Positions 46,251-57,989 of a stretch of DNA of 64,000 nucleotides are shown here, one piece after another. The notes below the pieces were generated by a model. It was given only the letters and a program-made list of their open reading frames with translations, searched no databases and had not been told where the DNA came from. The DNA is from Guyanagaster necrorhizus (Eukaryota; Basidiomycota; Agaricomycetes; Agaricales; Physalacriaceae): contig NW_025064906.1 of NCBI RefSeq assembly GCF_019112545.1, forward strand, positions 351,100 through 415,099, given 5' to 3'. Numbering within the stretch: position 1 is the stretch's first letter; each line of letters starts with the position of its first letter. The translations under genes were made by a program, and so were the position numbers.

Positions 46251-46590
46251 AGAGAGATACTGAGCGATTAGTTATAAATTAACTTCGGAGGAGGACAACT
46301 GTGTGCAGAATTGCTCAAATAAACAGTGCTGGTATCATCGAAATTGGCAAGACAACTTACATTTGAAGATACCAGAGCACTTCTTTGGCAGTGCTCACGG
46401 CGACGTCGATCCACCACAAGAGCATTTTCGAGATTATGGAATCAAAGGATGATTGTAGGAGATCAGAGGCTTGGCTTGCGAGTAGGATTCCATCACCAGC
46501 GTCATATGATCTTATCGATGTCGTTAATGTAATGACGATAAAGAACTGGGGAAGAACCGGTCCTTCTAGTGCGACTACTTACGTCTCGTT
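46251..46590. promoter_or_regulatory. divergent intergenic region of metacaspase and CHAT genes
   Basis: Separates two divergent protease-like genes. It may also contain their first short exons: a plus frame at 46385-46645 and Pro-rich minus exons around 46050-46240. A shared promoter is inferred from the layout. Confidence 0.4.
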
Positions 46591-48553
46591 ATGTCGCAAA
46601 GGAATCCCACAGCCAATACAGTCTTTCAAGGCCGAGAAACCCTGAAGCTTTGTCCGGGCGACCATTCTGACCGCATTAAGCATATTCACAACCTCTCTAT
46701 CGCTCTCAAAACTCGTTTCGAGCAGGATGGCCGGACAGAGGATCTCGAAGAAGCAGTCAGTCTTGCGGAGGAGGCTGAAGCGCTCGCGATAGCCATCGAT
46801 CATCCTTACTTACTCTGGTTTCACCACTGTGTCGTCATTTCTGACCCAAGCATTCCCATTGCCGACAAGCTATCTGCCTATCCCAACGCGAGTGCTGAAG
46901 AGAGGTTTGAGGTAGCACTCGCATTGGCCGATATGGCTCGCATACATAACACATCTCTCGTTATACGGGCATACAAACTTGCCCTGACGCTCGTTGAGCG
47001 AGCGCTTAATGTTCGCTTCACGAGCGAGTCCCAGCATCGTTTCCTTTCACGGCCGGATGTCCGTCAACTACCGTCTCGTGCAGCATCATGGGCTATACAG
47101 CATGGAGCACTGGATACCGCGATCGAGATCCTCGAGCAGGGCCGGGGCCAAATATGGGCCAAGATGCGAGATACCACGTATCCTTTAGGAGAGCTCCCTG
47201 CGATATCTGAGGAATTGATAGATGCTTTCCGGGAAGTCTGTGTACAGCTGATGCTTCTTTCCATTGCCCCAAGCAACGATATTCTTGACGCGGAGACTAG
47301 ACGCGAGTATCGTCGTCTCAAATTGGAACAATGGGCTGACATGCTGAAGAAGATCAGACAGCTTGACGGATTTCAGGACTTTCTCCACACCAAGCCGTTT
47401 AGCACTCTCCAGACGGCTGCGAGTGGCGGACCTGTTGTCTTCATTAATATTGACAGTCATCGCTCTGACGCGATTATCTTGTGCAGTGAGGGTGCACCTA
47501 GCTTAGTTCCCCTTTCACCGGACCTGCCGCAGACACTCTCCAGTATCGTTGAGACACTGGAAGGTGTGAAAGAGAGCGCGCGGGGGAGCAGACCGTGGAC
47601 TGATGACGAGGATGGACCCTCCAGCGCGCTACTCCAGATTCTTCGTGTCCTGTGGGAGGACGTCTGCCAACCCGTCGTTGAGCATTTACTTGCAACAGGA
47701 ATCGCGGAACAGTCTCGTATATGGTGGTGTCCAACGGGTGCACTTTTGTCATTGCCTATTCATTCCGCAGGGCCGTATATCGAAGGAGAGAGAAATTTGA
47801 TAGACATCTTCGTCTCTTCCTATACACCGACTTTGTCCGCTCTGATTAGAGCTCGCGCGCCCGACCTGTCTACGAAAGATGTCAAAGACCTCCCTGTGAA
47901 AGGCGTGAAGCTACTTGCCCTCGGTCAGTCCAATACCTTGCCCCAGGTAAACATCAGTTCAACCATGTTATCCGGCTGAGAGGGTTTTTTTGACATGCTT
48001 TGTGATGCAGGTCAAATTGGAGTTTGAGGAACTTCGAAATATATTTGCTGATGCAGCAAACCTGTTAGACGGCCAAGAATCTAAACCCGACGTGTTTACA
48101 ACAGGCGCATCAACTGAAGGCTGGTTACATTTTGCATGCCACGGCTTTTTGAACACAGAAAAACCTTTAGAGTCGTACTTTGCCTTGCACGGCGGAAGTC
48201 TGTCTGTGAAAGAGATTATGGCAGGTGCCACTGCCTCATCCGGGGAGCTGGCGTTTCTGGCTGCCTGCCATAGTGGCACGGGCGAATCTGAACTAGCTCC
48301 AGATGAGATGATAAGCCTTGCTGCTGTGATCCAGACTATCGGCTATCGCTGTGTCATTGCAACCCTGTGGACAATGGCAGATGTAGATGGACCAGTCCTC
48401 GCTCGAGAATTCTATGGCTATTTACTGCGACGTGGCATTGCAAATGCTGATTTCCAGGAATCAGCTATGGCATTACATGTCGCAGTCAAAGCCATGCGGA
48501 ATGAAGGTGTCCCCGTTGAACGTTGGAGTACGTTCATCCATATTGGCATCTGA
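46591..48553 (+). CDS. CHAT-domain protein (caspase/HetF-type) with short TPR-like N-terminus
   Basis: Member of the CHAT family, clan-CD protease-like proteins found with TPRs or NLRs. The N-terminal 120 residues look like the last TPR units of larger family members (IHNLSIALKTRFEQDG, EDLEEAVSLAEEA). A linker helix follows (AAILEQGRG-type signature, here AIEILEQGRGQIWAKM), then the CHAT core: RIWWCPTGALLSLPIHSAG and, after the intron at about 47947-48010, HFACHGFLN with the predicted catalytic His and FLAACHSGTGE with the predicted Cys. It ends GYRCVIATLWTMADVDG ... WSTFIHIGI. Both catalytic residues are present. The ATG at 46591 is the first in this frame, but more TPR exons might lie upstream. 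Together with the neighbouring caspase gene it may form a proteolytic signalling pair. Confidence 0.9.
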
Positions 48554-48599
48554 TGCATCGCCAAAAGAAACTCTGACAGTAGTTCTATAAGAATGATAG

Positions 48600-48870
48600 T
48601 AAGAATATTATCTATAGAAAGCGTGAAGGGTAGGAATCGCCCTTGTTTTCTCCAGTTCTCAGGGCAGAAGAGAAGTGTGCAGAGCAGTAGACGAGGCCCA
48701 ATAATACCACGAATAAGGCAAGAACCGGCGCCTGGAGACATACGTAGCAACACGTATGCCAATCCATGGAATTACTGGAAATTGGGCATATTGGCAGCGT
48801 GCCCGTCAACCGAGCTAAGAAATGTGTGTAAGTGGGGAAATGAACTGGGAAACTGGCAACGTACTTAGTA
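48600..48870 (-). pseudogene. relic of Agaricomycete membrane-protein family, copy 1
   Basis: Aligns to 63300-63590 along its length (CTTGTTTTCTCCAGT / CTGCTTTTCTCCAGT, ACCACGAATAA, GGAATTACTGGAAATTGGGCAT / GGAATTGCTGGGAATTGGGCAT). The translated start CPISSNS is followed by a frame disturbed in the place of the DIAGIGVR motif. Only the 5' end is present. Confidence 0.6.
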
Positions 48871-49499
48871 TTACCAGTTTGAGACTACGCATGAGCACCT
48901 AGAAGGATCCGGAGAGGGATGAAATGTGTTCAGAGGTCAACACGGACACCATAATGAACCTTTGATAAGTGCGTGCCAGCGGCGACTGGATCTCTCAGTG
49001 ACGGTTCTGAGTTAAGGTTAAGTTCAACTTTTCGGGGTGGCTGTGCCTTTTGGATCACCCTTTTGCGCTTTTCTGCGCCTCTCCGTTTTCTCTCTGCTCG
49101 CTCCTTCACCGGCATGTTCTCTTTTACTCTAATGGTAGCGTAGACATGAACTAGTCTTTCCTCCTATGAGCCAAGACTCGCTGGAGGGAGCATACGACTA
49201 CTCTTCATGAGATTGCTCGTTTATCCTTTCTTATGCTTTGCCTCGAGTAAGTTGTTCTTTGATTTTACTACTCTCACACAGTGTTTTCATGTATTTTTAA
49301 GTCCCAGAGTAAATCCTTCTTCGAGGGTATCCAAAATTCGACGTGACAGATATCCTCGACAGTACTACATCCCCATCATGTATTTACCTCCTGTCCCCAA
49401 GAATACCAGCGCGCACCCGCAAAAGGGCTGCGTCATTAACTCGTCAACAAGATCAACAAGGGAGTCATCATCGAGAGAAAGGTACACTTGGCATTAGGC
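48871..49499. other. no supported gene
   Basis: Short basic frame on the minus strand (48930-49115) and a plus frame (49207-49497), both without recognisable features. Confidence 0.35.
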
Positions 49500-49690
49500 C
49501 CTGTAACTCTATACATGTATTTTTTTTAGCAACTAGGATGACACTTTTAGCAATGTTTTGCTCCGTCTGGATACATCTGATGGCCTCCCCAGCATGCTCA
49601 GGATCATTGGTAAACTCCTCTGACACAAGCTTCGAAGTTCCAGTGCATCGCACTGTCATCTGAGTCAGACAAGAGATTGACCACACACTG
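49500..49690 (-). pseudogene. relic of the MDR alkenal-reductase gene, copy B
   Basis: Near-continuous match to 54120-54255 of the intact gene: GACACTTTTAGCAATGTTTTG, GTCTGGATACATCTGATGGC, CTCCCCAGCATGCTCA and ACTCCTCTGACAC. Translation on the minus strand still gives EHAGEAIRCIQTEQNIAKSV against EHAGEAIRRIQTGQNIAKSV of the intact enzyme. Confidence 0.85.
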
Positions 49691-49929
49691 TTCAATTGTC
49701 AGGTCTTTGACTCTGGTGGACAGACTGCCCAGAAATTAGGTAAAGTCTGATAAACACTGAAAGGCAACAAATAGTGGAAAGGAGTATCTATGTTTATGCA
49801 CTTTTGAGATATCATTTGCCAAGCATCTGTGAGTCAAATCTGGGAATGCAGCACTGACAAGTTTGTAGTCTACAAGCCATGTCTATATGCTGACAGCCAT
49901 GACCTAAGGCAGGCTTCCTTAGGTAATAC

Positions 49930-50800
49930 TTCATGACATGTTTGATCATGCTAGCTCAGCTTCTTGAGCCACCATCATCCTTCATGTCACTACTCATGTC
50001 CCAAGGTGATTTCCCTGCAGAGATCATAGAGAAGATTATTGACAATGTTTATTATTTTCCTTACCCTGGTGACCTTGCAGAGCTCACAGATGAATGCTGG
50101 TCAGCTTTATTATCTTGTTTCTTAGTTTCTAGGACATGGCTGCCATGCAGCTGATACTATCTTTTCCAAACCATAACTGTTTCCTTTGTTAATCATGCAA
50201 CCTTCAGGCACCTTATTGCTAGTTCATACTGCTCTTTCCTCAACTTCATCCATACCTTAATTCTTAAGGAACTTGAAGAACTGAACAATGACAATGGCTC
50301 TAACATGTTCATCTTGGCCTGCAATTTAGCAAATCTTTCTCTCCTTGAGACTCCTTCAACAGCCATGTCTTCCATATTCCTCAACCTCAAGAAGCTAAAT
50401 ATAAACAATGCATCATTCCCTCTCATTTCAGAGGAGAACTTGGAGGCTTTTCTTCTTTTTCTATCCAGTCTCACCAGTATCACACACTTAGCTCTCAAAT
50501 CATGTGTTTTCCCTACTCTGGACCATGTAATCTGCATTCTGTCATCATGTAAACTCTTAGAGTCTGCATGTTTGGACTATAACCTGTGTGAGAAAAGCTC
50601 ATCTCCAGAAGAAATGACTCCATTCTATCTCAATGAACTCTCTGCTTTTTTACCATCTTTGCTGTTTACTGTTGGCTATGAAGACAGTTTCATTCTACAA
50701 ATCATTTCAATTGCTGGTCCATTGTTGAAGCATTTGAGTATCTCTTTGACTCCTCTCAGTATAATGCACAGTGGTATGTATTATAATGATCTTGATTAAA
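49930..50800 (+). pseudogene. decayed F-box/LRR gene
   Basis: Starts with an F-box-like helix set (FPAEIIEKIIDNVYYFPYPG, LLSCFLVSRTWLP) and continues, after frameshifts, into LRR-like repeats (LANLSLLETPSTAMSS, LKKLNINNASFPLI, ITHLALKSC). The piece 50305-50799 is open for 164 residues. All codons avoid CpG. A mutated relative of the active Agaricomycete F-box family; probably not functional. Confidence 0.6.
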
Positions 50801-51789
50801 TTGCACTGATATTCATCTTTTCCATCAACTAGAGGCAGCCTCACTCTCTTGCAATGCAAACCTTGAGTACAGCACAAACCTTGAATCTATCATATTCTAA
50901 TTTGTTCATATACACAATGACTTTAATACTGTAGCTGCCTGCACTGAATATACCCTTGAAATGCTTCAAACAGTCACTTCTTCCTCCATCAACAAAATAC
51001 TCTTGGCAGCCTGAATATTGTTTGTCACCAATTTTGATAACCTTGATTGGAAGTCCATCATTGAAACTCTGAGTCAAGAGAACTACAGGAATCTCAAGAG
51101 GTTCTTGATTCTACAGATAAGAAAGAATATGATGGATGAGATGAAGAAATAGACTGCTTAAAAGTTGAAGCCAGTGACAGACAAGAATCCATTGATTGAG
51201 ATTGTGGTCTGCAGTGGGAAATCTGGCCAGTTTGTGGAAGTGTGCTTTGGATGGTGATTTCAACTGTTGGGTTACCCATTAATAAGATGGTATTATACCT
51301 GTTCTATTATTGTGCAGCCTGTAAATTTTCTCTATTACACAGTGGAATGTCTTCACAAGTGTCATGCCTCCTGAAGTTTCTATCTGTTCATATTCAATGG
51401 ATTTTTTTTTCTTCTGGCACTGAAATGTTGTATAAAAGTTGTAGTATATTATGTGAAAAGATACTTGTGGTATAATGGCTATCTCACTTGTATGATCCAG
51501 ATAGCTTTGAACATCTCTTGTTGGGGTGCATAGGACTATAGTGTAATTACTATAAAGAGGAATAGATATTGTTGTATTATTCAACTATATAATAATGGAT
51601 GCATATTTCAATAGACTCTCTATCTGCTTCAGTTTTCTAGTCATCTGCTCTTTCACTCATCCAAGAAACTCATGTTTCAAGCCTGTCCACATAATCTTTC
51701 TCAGTCTTGGTGTTATGATTTTTTCTATTTTCTTCCTATTTTCTTTTCTTTTTCCTCAGAAATGACCCCTATCTTGCTTAGTCAGGGTG

Positions 51790-52210
51790 CTTAGGCCAGC
51801 GCCTAGGACTATGGGAATGCTTACCTCAGCACCCAAGTCAGTCACCCTCCTATCCGACTGCTGTGTGCTGTGAAGGGAGAGACAATACCCTTTCATCTTC
51901 AGACGGCAGTGCAACGACTACAGCACAACAGCAAGACAACAGCTTTTGTGGAAAGCCTGGCAACAGCAGGGGTAACAGCTCTACGACAGACAATATCTTT
52001 TGTGAACATTTATTTATAGCGAGACCACGGAATAGTATTTAAGTAGCACAATTCTCGCTGTAATACCCCAGTCTCAAACTAAAGTTTATCTTCACCAAAC
52101 TACTCTCGAGCTCTTACTACTTGAGCCTTGATTCACTTCCACTATTAACTTCAGTGAACTCAGTTGGACATACCTGAAGTGCGAGGTACCAAACTGTTTA
52201 TCACGTGTTG
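51790..52210. mobile_element. LTR-like insertion (candidate)
   Basis: CpG-bearing island inside the CpG-free block. It contains a promoter-like AT segment (TATTTAAGTAG near 52036), a following CT-rich stretch with AATACCCCAGTCTC, and no coding frame, which resembles a solo LTR. TG...CA ends and target duplication could not be fixed. Confidence 0.35.
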
Positions 52211-52409
52211 ATAGTCATGTGAAACTTAGGCTTAACACTTGGGTAGATTTCACTATTGACAAAGGACTCAAGCACAGTGTCTCATTTTTTCCCCTCAAAC
52301 CATATGAAGATGAGCCTAGTGGCCAAATGGGAAACATGGCAAATGAAGGGAGCACTTTATATACAAGTCAGTCAGTTCTTCCTTGGCTGAATCATTGTGA
52401 GGTGGAGCA

Positions 52410-52655
52410 CTATGCCCTCAAAGATTGACACCTCACAGACATACAGTAGCACAAGTTGAAGCCAGATCTGAGATAAGACATGTGAACAAAGGCTGATTGC
52501 AAGACTCTGATGATGAGCTGACTAAAGAGATGATATTGGATATGAGGAATCCATGGTTTGTGCACTAAAGAGCATGCCATAAGATTGGAGTGCCATTCCT
52601 CCTTTGGAAGAAACTGCTCATGAACTGTGTTGATGATAATATTGATAAAGAACAA
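52410..52655 (-). pseudogene. second decayed F-box fragment
   Basis: The minus-strand translation IINTVHEQFLPKEEWHSNLM followed by ACSLVHKPWIPHIQYHLFSQ has the F-box spacing (I-I-x-x-V-H ... L-x-x-C-S-L-V-x-x-x-W), opposite in direction to the F-box relic at 49930. CpG-free and short. Confidence 0.5.
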
Positions 52656-53880
52656 CTGTCATCAGTTTCAGATAAGTAGAGCTGAGGCACAGGAAGGGGA
52701 TTTAAATATGAAGCAGTGGGTCAAGAGAAAGGCAGCTTGTGGCTTGCCAGTGGAATTCAAGCCCAAGTCTCAGACCATCAATTCTGGAACACTTTCAGTA
52801 TCTGATTTGAGATAGCTCTGTAAGCCAGTAGGGGACAGATCAACAGTTACTTTAGTACACAGAGTGTCTTCATGTCACTAAGCAGATAAAGCAGTGAGTC
52901 TGGAACCAGACAAATCAGCAGAGGAAACCAGAGATCACCAGAGGTAGACTGTGAGAATAAGCAGCTATTCTCATCTCAAGAAAGTGGAAGCATGAAGTCA
53001 TGTAGATGTCTGTATCTAGAGAAAATGATTGACATCCAGACCAAACAACTGCCAAAACTTCTTTGGAACAAAATAGTAGAATTTGTCATTTCCACTTATC
53101 CACCAAGTCTTCATCAATGAAATCATTGATATAGTGAGATGCTTTTTTCCTGAGATACAAAAAGGAAGAAGCAACCATATATATTCTGTTAATATTATAG
53201 TATGGTCATTCTCTGTAATAGCCAGAGGTCTCTATATGTATTATTCCCAGTGAAAGACATTACTCTCAGTCTGACATACTTGAATAATCAATAATTGTCA
53301 TCAATATCAGGAAGAGGCATCAAGGAGGGCTGAAATATCTTTAAAATGACCTGGCCCAGACATTGAGATTGAGATTCAAACTTGTTGAATGAAACATCTG
53401 TGATCCAGATTTGGGAGTACTCTTTTCTATATTGATATGGCAAGACTACATAAGGTTAATTTGTGGGAGCCACCTTCAGTTGCAAATTCAGGGAGAGGAT
53501 GAGAAGGATCACTGGATGCAGGTGGTTGGGGATCAAGTGTGACAATGAATGACCAGCCTGGGTGCAAGGAATCCCTGTACACTTGTTTATGGTACTTCAA
53601 ATGGTCTTCATAATAGTTGATTGTTGAAGTCAAGTTTGAGAGAAGAGGATAGTGAGCATATATCCATTGCAATGAAAGAGATGATACTGTACATACTATT
53701 GTGTGTTGGTACCACTGTTATGCATTATGTTTCTGGAATAAGAGTGTTGAGATTGGACTATATCCAAAGTACAATGCTTGTAGACCTTTAGTCTTTGGGT
53801 TACAATTTACAAACTCCTGAAGTGTTTGCCCATTGACTTCATATATTTATACTAAACTACACTTATTCTATTAATTTCTA
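52656..53880. other. decayed sequence, content not recognised
   Basis: One 81-residue minus-strand frame (53427-53672, containing NYYEDHLKYHKQVYRDSLHP) may be a gene relic; the rest is frame-broken and CpG-free. Confidence 0.35.
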
Positions 53881-54112
53881 TTGAATCGATTTCTTACTCA
53901 GCATGCCGGAATGCCGGAATGCTCGAATTCTCTCGCAGATTTCCAACAAAGGAATGAGACTATGTGGTGCCGGCCGTCAGGCCCATCGAAATTAGGTTAG
54001 TAACGCTCTCCAACCTCCGTTACGCGTTACATCCTTTATTTTGAGAGACGAAAGTACGTACAGTATAGTAGTTGACATCGCAAATCATACTAATAATAGT
54101 AAGTCTGTTTAC

Positions 54113-55634
54113 TTATTGCTTATCTTCAGCAACCAGCACGACACTTTTAGCGATATTCTGTCCTGTCTGGATGCGTCTGATGGCCTCCCCAGCATGCTCA
54201 AGCCCGTTGGTGATATCTTCGGAATACTTGAACTCCCCTGACGCAATCTTCTTCGGAACTACACGGTAGAACTCGTCTTCCCACTTATCAGTCCAGTCCC
54301 ATACAATGAAACCGTTGATGGTGATACGCTTAGAGACAATCTCGAATATGTTCTACAAGTCATCGTCAAAGAGGAAGGGACGGGAACGGAGAAATCAACA
54401 AGCCTTGAACGGATATCCCTCTTTGGAATTGTACGTGGTTATCATACCACATTCCACGAATCGAGCGTGCACGTTAGCGGAGCCAAACGCAGCATCAAGA
54501 GTCGCGCCACCGACATTGTCCCAATATCTGCCAGACAATAAGATAGGTACAAGAGGCGTAGTTCAACTTACATGTCAATTGGGCCCTCCTTTTTCAGGAC
54601 AGACACAGTATCAACTTTCTTGTAGTTAAAGGCGACATCAGCACCGAGTTGTTCCATGAATTTGACTTTTTCGTCAGAACCAGCAGAAGCGATGACTTTC
54701 AGCCCGTCGAGCTTTGCGAGTTGAACGACCATACTTCCGACGGCACCTACAACATGAATGCGTCAAAATGAGGGTAGCAACAACAAGATGATAGCGTACC
54801 CGCTCCGGCACTAACGAATGCGACTTCGCCCTAATTGTTCGAAATTAGCCAAGGCACGAAACTGAAGGGTTGGTATTTTTACCTTCTTTGCTTTGGAGTA
54901 TTCTCTCCACGCGTAAAAGGCTGTCCTACCTGGAGTTGAACAGGATCTTTCATCCGAGAAGTTCGAAACACATAACACTATTCTCACCTGGCATGCCAAG
55001 CACTCCGATATACGCTGACCATGGGATAGATTCTTCCGTCTTGGCTATGACACTAACTGTGGAAAGCTTCAAGGCGGTGATGACACTGTATTGCTGGAAA
55101 CCTGGTCTCCAGGATCGGAACACGAAAAATGGAATACATAAGTTAGCTCACTGATGACTCCAGTAATATGTTCTCCAACTTTGATATCCGGATTCTCAGA
55201 GCGCAATACCAAGCCCACTCCATGGTTTGTCAGTCTGCATGTATAGCTTCAGGTAGACAGAGAAGGCTTGAATGCATGTACTCACGGCTGGCCTATTAGG
55301 AATGGCGCCTGTGTGGATTTAGTGAATCCGTTCGTTATACGCCAGGAGAACACTTACGGAATACGACTTTATAGCAGGATCACGCATCTTACCTCGCAGA
55401 TACGGATCGACCGATAGCACGAGGGTCTTGATCAAAATTCCCCCATTCAAAGGAATATTTCCGAGATCGATTGTCTGCGTCGTGTCGTAAACAGTTGTTT
55501 TCCCTGGTTCTGGGTAACCTAAAATACGCGGTCGATGAGACTGATATTCAGAGCCGACAGAGGAGCTTTGAGCGTAACGCCGTACCTTCGGGAATTTCAT
55601 TAAAGAGAAGAGTGCCATTGGGGATTGGTGACAT
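54113..55634 (-). CDS. NADP-dependent alkenal/one oxidoreductase (MDR family, intact copy)
   Basis: Medium-chain reductase of the leukotriene-B4 12-hydroxydehydrogenase / plant double-bond-reductase type, which reduces alpha,beta-unsaturated aldehydes and ketones. Starts at 55634 (MSPIPNGTLLFNEIPE). The second exon has TVYDTTQTIDLGNIPLNGG and LVLSVDPYLRGKMRD (family signature DPYMRGRM). Then GMPG-KTAFYAWREY, the nucleotide-binding stretch GEVAFVSAGAGAVGSMVVQLAKL, YWDNVGGATLDAA, ITINGFIVWDW and the end SGEFKYSEDITNGLEHAGEA with LVAEDKQ at 54113. About eight introns. It is the parent of two relics at 43200 and 49500. The catalytic zinc of alcohol dehydrogenases is absent, as in the family. Confidence 0.88.
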
Positions 55635-56205
55635 GGTAGTACTGGTGAGACCTGGTTGGGAAGTCATTAGAGCATCTCCTTACAAATGCCTTCCATAAGC
55701 ACTGGATGATTAATGCAACTCGGTCGACGCACCAGCCAGGGATCAGATGCTCACAAAAACTACGTCATGTCTGGGACCGATTCATCTTTGTACCGACCCT
55801 CGGTGAATCAGTGGATTAACAGCCAGAATAATGGTTTGGAGGTAGTGTAGAGAAATGTCTAGAGAAGGGGGGAGAAAGCCTTTTTTGTACAATTCCGAGG
55901 CGACAGCAGACCGATACGAAAAAACTTGGATTTTTGTAGGTGCTTTGTTCAAGCTTTGTTTAGATTCACTCGTTAGTTGAACGCCCTTGCTCGATTAGAT
56001 CCGCTACGGCGCTGAATTAGGCGTTGTAAGTGCGTTTGTTGTGACAATATCCAGTCGAACCAGTCATGCTAGAGCCTCTGGCCGATTACAGCGAAGGATT
56101 AGGGTAATTGGACAACGACGATGCTTGCCAATGATTTGAGTAATTCAGGCAGGTACACTGCCAACTTTCATACCTATCGAATATCAGACAGATGCAACCG
56201 GATGC
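55635..56205. other. intergenic, no supported gene
   Basis: AT-rich upstream region of the alkenal-reductase gene; nothing else seen. Confidence 0.4.
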
Positions 56206-57070
56206 CTATCCGACAAGCTCCAGTAGGCTCAATATAGCGCTATCCACGCCGTATACAGTACCCTTGACTGCCCTATACATAATGAATGTCGGCGGAGGCT
56301 GCGATAGTATCCTGAAATATGTCTTGATAGCCCCATATGCCAAACGAATTTCTTTGGCCTCCGGCACATATGGTTTTCGGCGTACCTGAGCTTCTATCAA
56401 ACAAACGCATAGGTTGGCGAAGGCCATCAAGCGAGAAGGTAGGGCCTCGTAAAGCTGTTGGGGACCGGCTACTGTCAGTGAACATCGATGTGTCATAAGG
56501 CTGGTAAAAGCTGCTTACTGGAAAAAGGATTGGTATTCCTTGTAGATACTGGTGTTGTCGGGTTGACGAAGGAGGGTGTAGCGATAGAGGGCATAGGGAA
56601 TCACCAGAAGAAATGATTCCAGATGGTGATGGACAGCGGATAGTGTAGGTTCCCCTTTATTTAGACTGTCAAGCAAAAGAAATGGTAGAAAGTTCTTGAT
56701 CTTCAATCTATGATAAGTGTAATTCGTGCACGGTCGAAGTTTGTCATACCGGAACGGGGGTTTGCAGGTCAAGATTGAATATAAAACCCTACTTATCGGC
56801 GGACGAGCCCTCGCTGAGGAACACGCTTCCCGGATTGATATCTCCGTGGGCAGAAACATTTTCCCCATACATGCATTTGTGCTCTGTTTGAAAATTCGGT
56901 TCCGGTCTCACTATAAGTCCTCAAACTCACCTTCAATGGCATCGCCGAGTCCTCGAAGTAACTCTCGATCATCAGGTCATTCCCAAAGCATTTTCCCGTC
57001 AACCTGACGCCGGTTTAGCATGACAATTTTGTCAACAAGCTGGCCGGCTGGGACAAGGCATGATCTCAGG
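56206..57070 (-). pseudogene. broken kinase-like gene, FunK1-related
   Basis: Minus-strand pieces in different frames have the order of fungal FunK1-type kinases. They are a helix before the catalytic loop (DRELLRGLGDAIEGE), a catalytic loop AHGDINPGSVFL (in place of HRDIS.NI), and a region equivalent to D-ESFL-V (HHHLESFLLVIPYALYRYT). Stops occur between the parts and the canonical HRD Arg is Gly. I read it as a decayed relative of the intact FunK1 gene next to it. A plus-strand coiled-coil frame at 57103-57378 (EEIVRQVEQACREAEEQREK) lies beyond its 5' end and is not called. Confidence 0.5.
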
Positions 57071-57378
57071 AAGTTCGTAAACGATCGCCGGATGGGAGAT
57101 ACATGTCACCAGAAAGATATGGACCACTTGATATACTCCTCCAGTTGACCGTGAAGACGCTTCCGTCATCGCACCTCCAGACAGATCGGTCGTCATGGAA
57201 CAAGGCAAGTGAGGTCCACAGAGGACCGCCAGCAGTAACCAACGAAGACTTCCGGACCCAAGAAGAAATCGTACGCCAGGTGGAACAAGCCTGCCGGGAG
57301 GCGGAGGAACAACGGGAGAAGGAAATGGCAGAGAGGAAGGCTTCGCTACATGAGTTCAAGGACACGGCTGAAGAATAG

Positions 57379-57989
57379 TCAGACTGTTCAGGGTCTGTCT
57401 TCCCAATGCCAATTCCATATACGGCTTCCGTGTCCTCGGATCGGCATCCCAACACAACGTCGCGACCTTTGTGATCTTCTCAGCCGACATTATCGCCATT
57501 TTCGATATGAATGCTATCTTGAGGCATTGAACCACAAACACCTGGACCAGTTGATGGTACTGTTACATATCGTCCAAATCAAAGATTACCGTACACGCAT
57601 GTATTTTGAATGATGGTGGTAATATCTTGAACTTTGGGCGGTCACGTTAAGGACAGGGTGATAAAAACTTAGAACGGACGATGGTGATTCCGTTGCTTGA
57701 ACAGCTTCTAGAAGCGTGCCGTGCCCGAAAGGCGCTGGTTGGTTCAGGATGTTTATCGAGTTCAATTATGAGAAAAATAATTCATAGTAGTACATGGAGG
57801 GAACACTTCTTTAGACCGTCTGATTGTCTAATGAAACTCAGCTAGCTTGCCAGTGATCGAAGTCGGAAGAGAGTACATTTATTTGACTACGAAAAGATAC
57901 AGGCTACAAGAAAGTGTGAGGACTACGATCTAGTATTAGGCACCCTCTTTGAGCTGGTCATTATGTACTATGAGAGCCGAACCAGTGAA
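57379..57989. other. intergenic, no supported gene
   Basis: Short frames only; 3' flank of the FunK1 gene. Confidence 0.35.

Larger units (their letters stand above)
49690..53880. repeat. CpG-depleted block of decayed sequence
   Basis: Over about 4.2 kb CG dinucleotides are nearly absent, except for an island at 51790-52210, whereas flanking DNA is CpG-normal. TG/CA dinucleotides are abundant. Content is decayed F-box-like and unknown sequence. The pattern is that of long-term cytosine methylation and deamination of repeats. Confidence 0.8.

Noticed and set aside
43850..48553. Gasdermin, HeLo or NLR partner next to the CHAT/metacaspase pair
   Set aside because: I looked for a pore-forming or NACHT gene within about 10 kb on both sides and saw none; the flanks are a sirtuin and relics.
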